Assembly: GCA_027494165.1 (NCBI GenBank) | Contig: JAOSJM010000001.1 | Coordinates: 1,310,001 to 1,374,000, forward strand | From: Acidimicrobiia bacterium | GTDB lineage: Bacteria > Actinomycetota > Acidimicrobiia > IMCC26256 > JAOSJM01 | Reading direction: 5' to 3' | Length of the DNA: 64,000 nt | Shown here: piece by piece, positions 58,362 to 64,000 of the stretch | Numbering within the stretch: the stretch's first letter is position 1 | Layout of the letters: each line of letters starts with the position of its first letter | Program-made: the position numbers and the translations under genes | The notes under the pieces: model-generated | What the model saw: only the letters and a program-made list of their open reading frames with translations | What the model was told of the DNA's origin: nothing | Database searches by the model: none

Positions 58362-59582
58362 CTACTTGATGAGCTTGATGATGTTGAACATCGGCAGGTA
58401 GAGGGCGATGATCATCCCGCCGATCACCACGCCCATCACCGCGATGAGCAGGGGCTCGATGAGCGACGTGAGCCCGTCGACGGTCGCCTTCACCTCGTCG
58501 TCGTAGAAGTCGGCGATCTTCTCGAGCATCTCGTCGAGAGCGCCTGTCTCCTCCCCGACGGCCATCATCTGGACGACCATCGGCGGGAACACCTCGTGCT
58601 GCTCGAGCGGCCGCGCGAGGGAGTCGCCCGCCTTCACCGCGGTCTGGGTGTCGTACACCGCCGTCGCGACCACGTGGTTGCCGGCCGTGTCGGCCACGAT
58701 CTCGAGCGACTCGAGGATCGGCACCCCCGAGCGGGTCAGCGCGGCGAGGGTGCGGGCGAACCGGGCCAGGGCGGTCTTGCGCACGAGGCCGCCGAAGATC
58801 GGCATCCGCAGCTTGATCGCGTCCCAGCGCTTGCGGCCCTCCTCGGAGCCGATCCAGGCCCGGAACCCCACGACCGCCCCGATCTCGGCCCCGATCACGA
58901 GGAACCAGAACCGACGTGCTCCGTTGGAGACCGAGAGCAGCATCCGGGTGGGCAGGGGCAGGGTCCCCCCGAGCTCGGTGTACATGTCCTTGAACATCGG
59001 GACGATGAAGACGAGCATCACGGTGACGATCATGAAGACCATCACCGACACCACCGCCGGGTAGGTCATCGCCGACTTCACCCGCCGGCGGAGCTCCACC
59101 TGGCGCTCGATCGTGTCGGCCAGGCGGAGCAGCACGCTGTCGAGCACACCCCCCGCCTCGCCCGACTTCACCATCGCGACGTAGAGCCGGTTGAAGGCCT
59201 TGGGGTGCCGGGCCATCGCCGCGGACAGCGAGCTCCCCTTCTCCACGTCGAGGCGCACCTCGCCGATGATCCGGGCCAGCTCCGGGTTCTCCGTCTGCTC
59301 GGTGAGGATGGCGAGGCTGCGCAGCAGGGACAGCCCCGAGTTGATCATCGTGGCGAACTGGCGCGAGAAGACCGCGACGTCCTTCAGCTTCACGCGGTCG
59401 GTGAGCCCGGGGATCTTGACCTCGGCGCGCAGGCTGCTGGTCCGCTGCTCCTCGATCGCGATGGGGGTGTAGCCCATCGACCGGAGCTTGCCGGCGACGA
59501 GCGACACGTTGTCGGCCTCGAGCTGGCCCTCGACGAGCTGGCCACCCTGGTCCCTGACCTTGTACGCGAACGTGGTCGCCAC
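58362..59582 (-). CDS. pilC: Type IV pilus platform protein PilC
   Basis: 406 residues. Two GspF domains: FSRQFATMINSGLSLLRSLAILTEQTENPELARII and FARTLAALTRSGVPILESLEIVADTAGN. Membrane helices in MTYPAVVSVMVFMIVTVMLVFIVPMF, FWFLVIGAEIGAVVGF and LLIAVMGVVIGGMIIALYLPMF. Couples PilB/PilT rotation to pilin insertion. GTG start. Confidence 0.95.
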   Translation of the reverse strand: MATTFAYKVRDQGGQLVEGQLEADNVSLVAGKLRSMGYTPIAIEEQRTSSLRAEVKIPGLTDRVKLKDVAVFSRQFATMINSGLSLLRSLAILTEQTENPELARIIGEVRLDVEKGSSLSAAMARHPKAFNRLYVAMVKSGEAGGVLDSVLLRLADTIERQVELRRRVKSAMTYPAVVSVMVFMIVTVMLVFIVPMFKDMYTELGGTLPLPTRMLLSVSNGARRFWFLVIGAEIGAVVGFRAWIGSEEGRKRWDAIKLRMPIFGGLVRKTALARFARTLAALTRSGVPILESLEIVADTAGNHVVATAVYDTQTAVKAGDSLARPLEQHEVFPPMVVQMMAVGEETGALDEMLEKIADFYDDEVKATVDGLTSLIEPLLIAVMGVVIGGMIIALYLPMFNIIKLIK

Positions 59583-59600
59583 CGTTCGATCCTCTCCTGC

Positions 59601-61157
59601 CTAGTGCTGGAGCAGCCGCCGCAGCTCTTCCTCGTTGGCGCACCGCTCCAGGGCCGTGTCCAGGGTGATGACGCCGCCCCGCACGAGCGCGGCGAGCGAC
59701 TGGTCCATCGTGGCCATCCCGTGCTTCCCGCCGGCCTGCATCAGCGAGTAGATCTGGTGGACCTTGCCCTCGCGGATGAGGTTCCGGATGGCCGGCGTGG
59801 CCACGAGCACCTCGCAGGCGACGACCCGGCCGGCCCCGTCCGTGGTGGGCAGCAGCTGCTGGGTCACGATGCCCTGGAGCGAGGACGCCAGCTGGACCCG
59901 GATCTGCTGCTGCTGGTGCGACGGGAAGACGTCGATGATCCGGTCGATCGACTGGGGCGCGTCCTGGGTGTGCAGCGTGGCGAAGACGAGGTGACCGGTC
60001 TCGGCGGCGGTGAGCGCGGTGGCGATGGTCTCGAGGTCGCGCATCTCGCCGACGAGGATGACGTCGGGGTCCTGGCGCAGGACGTGCTTGAGGGCGTTGG
60101 CGAAGGAGTGGGTGTCCTCCCCCACCTCGCGCTGGTTCACCAGCGCCCGCTTGTGGTGGTGGAGGAACTCGATGGGGTCCTCCACCGTCATGATGTGGAG
60201 CGGCTTCGAGCGGTTGACGATGTCGATGAGCGACGCCAGCGTCGTGGACTTCCCCGAGCCCGTCGGTCCGGTCACGAGCACGAGACCACGGGGCAGGTCG
60301 GCCATCGGCTTCACCGAGGCGGGGATGCCGAGCAGGTCGAAGTCGACGATCTCGTACGGGATCACCCGCATCACCGCGCCGACCGAGTCCCGCTGCAGGA
60401 ACACGTTGACCCGGAAGCGGCTGCGCCCGGGGAGGGTGTACGAGGTGTCGAGCTCCAGCTCGTTCTCGAACTTCTCCCGCTGCTTCTGGGTGATGATGGC
60501 GTAGACCATCTGGCGGATCTGCGAGCCGTTGAGCACCGGGAAGTCCGTGAGGGCCCGCAGCTCGCCGTGGATGCGGACCACCGGGTGCGAACCCGCCGTC
60601 AGGTGGAGGTCCGACCCCCGGTACTCGAGCACCTGGTCGAGGAGGGTGTTGACGTGGAGGTCCCCCTCCGCGAGCTCGCCGATCTCGCCGTCCTCGTGAG
60701 CGGACACCTTCGGGACGCCCGTGGGCCCGTAGACCGCCTCGATGACCTGGGCGAGCTCGTAGCGGCCCGCGGCGGCGGGGATGATCTCGTACCCGGTCGA
60801 CTCGCCGACCGCCGCGACGGCCTCGTCGTCGGATGGCTCCGCGAACGCCACGACGAGCTTCCGGTCCTCGAAGTCCACGCCGATGGCCCGGTGACGCCGG
60901 GCGACGTCGGCGGGGACGACGGTCGCGGCGTCGGGGTGCAGCGGCGACTCGGTGAAGTCCACGAAGCGGAGGCTGAGGCTCTCGGCGATCGCCGCCGTGA
61001 GGTCCTTCTCCTCGACGAGCTGCCGGCGGAGCAGCACCGACGGGAGCGGCTCGCCGCTCTTGCGGGACTCGGCCAGCGCGACCTCGAGCGCGTCACGCGA
61101 CAGGACGTGCCGCTCGACCAGGAACTCTCCGAGGCGCCTCGCCTGTCCCGCCAGCAC
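59601..61157 (-). CDS. pilT: PilT-type retraction ATPase with N-terminal MshEN-like domain
   Basis: 518 residues, about 150 longer than usual PilT. N-terminal domain RLGEFLVERHVLSRDALEVALAE...PLPSVLLRRQLVEEKDLTAAIAESLSLRFVDF resembles a degenerate GspE_N/MshEN repeat. The C-terminal motor has LVTGPTGSGKSTTLASLIDI (Walker A), VEDPIEF (Asp box), DVILVGEMRDLETI (Walker B), TGHLVFATLHT (His box) and the PilT-specific AIRNLIREGK. GTG at 61157 with GAGAGGGACC before it. 18 bases separate it from pilC. Confidence 0.92.
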   Translation of the reverse strand: MLAGQARRLGEFLVERHVLSRDALEVALAESRKSGEPLPSVLLRRQLVEEKDLTAAIAESLSLRFVDFTESPLHPDAATVVPADVARRHRAIGVDFEDRKLVVAFAEPSDDEAVAAVGESTGYEIIPAAAGRYELAQVIEAVYGPTGVPKVSAHEDGEIGELAEGDLHVNTLLDQVLEYRGSDLHLTAGSHPVVRIHGELRALTDFPVLNGSQIRQMVYAIITQKQREKFENELELDTSYTLPGRSRFRVNVFLQRDSVGAVMRVIPYEIVDFDLLGIPASVKPMADLPRGLVLVTGPTGSGKSTTLASLIDIVNRSKPLHIMTVEDPIEFLHHHKRALVNQREVGEDTHSFANALKHVLRQDPDVILVGEMRDLETIATALTAAETGHLVFATLHTQDAPQSIDRIIDVFPSHQQQQIRVQLASSLQGIVTQQLLPTTDGAGRVVACEVLVATPAIRNLIREGKVHQIYSLMQAGGKHGMATMDQSLAALVRGGVITLDTALERCANEEELRRLLQH

Positions 61158-61291
61158 GGTCCCTCTCCACGGACGAACGCACGCGGCCTGATGGCCTCGC
61201 TCCCACGGTGATCGGCGCCAGGGCCCCGGGACTTGACCCCGCGCCGCGAACCTCCCGGGACTGGGCTCCAACGGGCCGCCGCCCCGTCAGA

Positions 61292-62961
61292 TCAGGCCAC
61301 GACCCGGAAGATCTCCTCGAGGCTCGTCTGCCCGGCCGCGACCTTCCGGAGCCCGTCCTCGCGCAGGGTCAGCATCCCCTGCATGGTGGCCACCTTCTTC
61401 ACGTCCTCGGTCGACCGGCGCTCGATGACCAGCCGTTCGATCTCCTCGGTCACGAGCATCACCTCGTGGACGGCGAAGCGGCCCCGGTACCCGGTCCGGC
61501 CGCACGTCGAGCAGCCGACCGCCCGGTAGAGCGACGGCCACTCGCCCTCCTCGATCTCCTCCATGGGCCAACCCGCCTCGGTCAGCTCGGCCTCCGTGGG
61601 CTGGTAGACCTCCCGGCAGTGCTCGCACAGCCGGCGGGCGAGCCGCTGGGCCAGGACGCAGTCGAGCGCGCTCGTGACGAGGAAGGGCTCCACCCCCATC
61701 TCCACGAGCCGCAGAGGCGTCGAGGCGGCGTCGTTGGTGTGGACGGTGGAGAGCACGAGGTGGCCGGTGAGGGCCGCCTCGACGGCGATCACCGCCGTCT
61801 CGCGGTCCCGGATCTCCCCCACGAGCACGATGTCGGGGTCGGACCGCAGGATCGAGCGCAGGGCGGCGGCGAACGTGAGCCCTGCCTTGGGGTTGATCTG
61901 GATCTGGTTGATGCCCGCCAGCCGGTACTCGACCGGGTCCTCCACCGTGATGATGTTGCGGTGCGGCTCGTTGAGCACGTTGAGGGTCGCGTAGAGGGTG
62001 GTCGACTTCCCCGAGCCCGTCGGCCCGGTCACGAGGATCGTGCCGTAGGGCTTCCGGAAGGCCCCCTCGTACCGGACCAGGGGGTCCTTGAGGAAGCCGA
62101 GGTCCTCGAGCCGGAGCAGGGCCTGGCCCTTGTCGAGGATCCGCATCACGACCTTCTCCCCGAACACCGTCGGGAGGGTCGCGACCCGGAGGTCGACCTG
62201 CTTGCCGCCCACGGTGAGCGACATCCGGCCGTCCTGGGGATCCGGCGCTCGGCGATGTTGATGTCCGACATGATCTTGAGCCGGCTCGTGACGCCGGCCT
62301 GGATCGACTTCGGCGATCGCATCACCTCGTGCAGCACACCGTCGATCCGGAACCGGATCCGGAGGTCCCGCTCGCCGGGCTCCACGTGGATGTCCGACGC
62401 ACGGTCGGAGACGGCCTGGGTGATCAGGAGGTTCACGAACTTGACGATCGGGGCGTCCTCGACGAGGTCGCCGACGGCCGCGATGTCCTCGCCCTCGCCG
62501 TACTCCTCCGCGGCGGCCTGGGCGACCGAGTCCACCTCGGTGTCGAGCCGGTGCATCCGGTCGATCGTGTCGATGATCTGGCCTGAGGTCGCCACCACCG
62601 TCTTGATCTCGGCGCCGCTGATCGCCCGGATGTCGTCGACGGCGAAGACGTTCGACGGGTCGGCCATGGCGACGACCAGCTTGTCCTCCTCCCAGCCGAT
62701 GGGGAGGGCCTGGTAGCGCCGGGCGAGCGACTCGGGGATGAGGCTCACGACGGTCGCGTCGACGGTGCGCTCCGAGAGGTCGACGAAGTCCAGCCCGACC
62801 TGCCGGGCGAGGGTGCGGACGAGGTCCATCTCCGAGATGGCCCCCACCTCGATGAGGATCCGCCCGAGGGGCTTCCCGCTGCGGGCCTGCTCCTCGATGG
62901 CCGCGTCGAGCTGGGCCTGCGTGAGCAGGCCCTGCTGGCACAGCAGCGTGCCCAGGTGCAT
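61292..62961 (-). CDS. pilB: Type IV pilus extension ATPase PilB (frameshifted)
   Basis: N-terminal MshEN domain with the tandem 24-residue pattern: HLGTLLCQQGLLTQAQLDAAIEEQ and PLGRILIEVGAISEMDLVRTLARQ, known to bind c-di-GMP. The motor has SDIHVEPGERDLRIRFRIDG, LVTGPTGSGKSTTLYATLN, DPDIVLVGEIRDRETAVIAVEA, LVLSTVHTNDA and zinc Cys (LCEHCREVY, GCSTCGRTGYRGRFA). One missing base in G4 at 62236-62239; about 556 residues. ATG 62961; a GTG at about 63024 is possible. Confidence 0.93.
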
Positions 62962-63004
62962 GCTGTCGGACAGGTCGACCTCCCGCCGGAGTCCCTCTCC
63001 TCGC

Positions 63005-63032
63005 TTATCGGCGGGCACCCGTCCCGGCTGAA
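63005..63032 (-). promoter_or_regulatory. Candidate pilB promoter with exact GCCGATAA
   Basis: Minus strand TTCA, 16 bases, GCCGATAA, the latter identical to the sigma-28/WhiG -10 consensus. It lies about 44 bases before the pilB ATG and would start pilB-pilT-pilC. The -35 (TTCA) matches only in part. Confidence 0.45.
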
Positions 63033-63056
63033 CCGTGCGCGCCCGTGATGCGGCGG

Positions 63057-63950
63057 CTACACGTCCCGGAGCGCCGAGAAGAGGCGGAGCAGCGCGCCCC
63101 GGTCGCGGGCCGCCTCGGCGTTCTCGGCCGCCACCGCGGCCAGGTCGCGCTCCTCCCCGATCGACGGATCCACCTCGTCGTGCTCCCCCGCCCCCTCGGG
63201 CCCCGACCATCCGCCCGGTGACCCGTCATGGTCCGCGGGGACGACCCGCAGGGCCGGCCGGGAGCCTCCGTCGGGTCCGGTCGCGGCGAGTGGCGGGGGA
63301 TCCGACGGCGGAGGTTCGCCGGGCTCCGGCCCCGGGGCCTCGCCGTCACGGCCCCTCCCGACGTTGTCGAGGGCGCGCGGCGGCACGATCTCCACCATGC
63401 CCGACTCCACGAGGGGTCGCAGCGTGCGCGAGGTCGCCACCAGGCCGTATCGCAGGTCCCGGGCGATCTGGCGCACCGTCCGCCGCCCGTCGACGGCCCG
63501 CAGGATGCACCAGCCCGCCGCGTCGATCGTCACCTCGTCGACCCTCAGCCGTTCGGCCAGCCGCAGGCCGCACTCCCCCGACGGGATCACGGCCTGGACG
63601 GCGGGCCACTCCTGCTCGACGGTCGCGACCAGGTCCATGACCGCCGCGGTGGGAACCCGATGCTCGGCCGGCCAGGGGGGCTGCACTCCGGACTCGAACT
63701 CGAAGCCGCCGTCGCCCAGACGGTTCAGGGAGAAGCACAGGTCGAGGAGCCGGCCCTCGAAGTCCGTGCGGTCGGCCGGGGCGTCGGCCGCGTCCGGGTC
63801 CTGGGTCCCGCAGAGGCTGCCCTCCACGAAGAACAGGGTCCCCGAGCCTCCCCGCGACGTGACCCTGAGCGCGCCGGTCTTCGCCGTCCGCCCGACGAGA
63901 GCGATCACCTCGCCGAGCGGAAAGGTCTCGAGGGTGCCCTTGAGGGACAA
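63057..63950 (-). CDS. DUF4388 domain protein
   Basis: 297 residues. N-terminal DUF4388 (MSLKGTLETFPLGEVIALVGRTAKTGALRVTSRGGSGTLFFVEGSLCGTQ), an acidic middle with a winged-helix-like stretch (GRRTVRQIARDLRYGLVATSRTLRPLVESGMVEIV), and a low-complexity Pro/Glu tail. DUF4388 proteins are linked to pili/gliding regulation in other bacteria. Start TTG at 63950 with GGGGAG nine bases before. First gene of the pilus locus seen here. Confidence 0.8.
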   Translation of the reverse strand: MSLKGTLETFPLGEVIALVGRTAKTGALRVTSRGGSGTLFFVEGSLCGTQDPDAADAPADRTDFEGRLLDLCFSLNRLGDGGFEFESGVQPPWPAEHRVPTAAVMDLVATVEQEWPAVQAVIPSGECGLRLAERLRVDEVTIDAAGWCILRAVDGRRTVRQIARDLRYGLVATSRTLRPLVESGMVEIVPPRALDNVGRGRDGEAPGPEPGEPPPSDPPPLAATGPDGGSRPALRVVPADHDGSPGGWSGPEGAGEHDEVDPSIGEERDLAAVAAENAEAARDRGALLRLFSALRDV

Positions 63951-63981
63951 ACGCGACGACTCCCCGTCTCGCCTCCCCCGC

Positions 63982-63989
63982 GTATCGGC
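63982..63989 (-). promoter_or_regulatory. GCCGATAC element upstream of the DUF4388 gene
   Basis: Minus strand GCCGATAC about 32 bases before the TTG. The matching -35 position lies at the window edge. Similar to the elements before pilB and pilA. Confidence 0.3.
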
Positions 63990-64000
63990 AGTCGATCCTG

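Noticed and set aside
58128..61211. Plus-strand frame of about 1027 codons opposite pilC and pilT
   Set aside because: Mirror of real genes on the minus strand with clear ATPase motifs; low-complexity His/Asp/Arg protein without family signals.

Overview
The window is a very GC-rich (about 70% or more by eye) stretch of an actinobacterial chromosome carrying almost only core genes. Several genes are actinobacterial hallmarks: the mycobacterial-type integration host factor (mihF), a PriA without a Walker A motif, a DUF2017 gene next to clpS, and a pyrR-led pyrimidine operon. The block infC-rpmI-rplT-rRNA methyltransferase-pheS-pheT-argCJBDFRGH and the blocks pyrRBC-carAB-pyrDF-mihF-gmk-rpoZ-coaBC-metK and priA-def-fmt-rsmB-rpe-rib have the gene order I remember from Mycobacterium. 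Because a type IV pilus system adjoins the aro genes, I suspect an Acidimicrobiia-like lineage; that placement is inference.

Layout. 1-2.7 kb: 3' part of a bifunctional penicillin-binding protein with PASTA repeats, convergent with a 3-methyladenine DNA glycosylase. 2.7-11.0 kb: eight-gene arginine operon argCJBDFRGH (minus strand), divergent from a radical SAM/SPASM gene. 12.2-17.6 kb: pheT, pheS, a SpoU rRNA methyltransferase, rplT, rpmI and infC (minus strand), with a structured infC leader and an apparent AUC start. 17.9-20.0 kb: two plus-strand genes, a DUF1844-like protein and a DUF2207 membrane protein, ending at a tandemly repeated hairpin. 20.2-23.9 kb: anti-sigma factor, ECF sigma factor, small cold-shock-like protein, hisG. 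23.9-27.6 kb: riboflavin operon ribD-ribE-ribBA-ribH behind an FMN riboswitch. 27.7-38.1 kb: MoaB/Mog, a receiver-GGDEF-like regulator, rpe, rsmB, fmt, def, priA, metK, coaBC, rpoZ, gmk and mihF. 38.2-47.2 kb: de novo UMP operon pyrR-pyrB-pyrC-carA-carB-pyrD-pyrF, with a recognisable PyrR-binding RNA loop just before the pyrR Shine-Dalgarno and a hairpin terminator after pyrF. 47.2-53.3 kb: aroC, aroK, aroB, aroQ, an Xaa-Pro peptidase, efp, nusB, clpS, DUF2017. 53.4-64 kb: type IV pilus locus (DUF4388 protein, pilB, pilT, pilC, pilA, pilD, pilM, pilN, pilO, PilP-like).

Genes within operons usually overlap by 1 or 4 bases (ATGA, GTGA, TGATG), so most starts are fixed by translational coupling and GTG starts are common. 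About 20 apparent single-base indels, nearly all in G or C runs, break otherwise well-conserved genes in 15 loci (PBP, argF, radical SAM, pheT, DUF1844-like, ribH, ribD, moaB-like, priA, coaBC, mihF, carB, pilM/pilN, pilO, pilB). They look like sequencing or assembly errors rather than gene decay, and I annotate each such locus as one gene.

I saw no CRISPR array, insertion sequence, phage gene, tRNA or rRNA, and no clear undescribed defence or mobile system. The observations I rate highest are the PyrR RNA loop plus an intragenic hairpin in pyrR, the probable PilM-PilN fusion, an unusual PilT with an N-terminal MshEN-like domain, CCGATA-type promoter elements before pilus genes, the infC leader, and the paired hairpin repeat at 20.1 kb.
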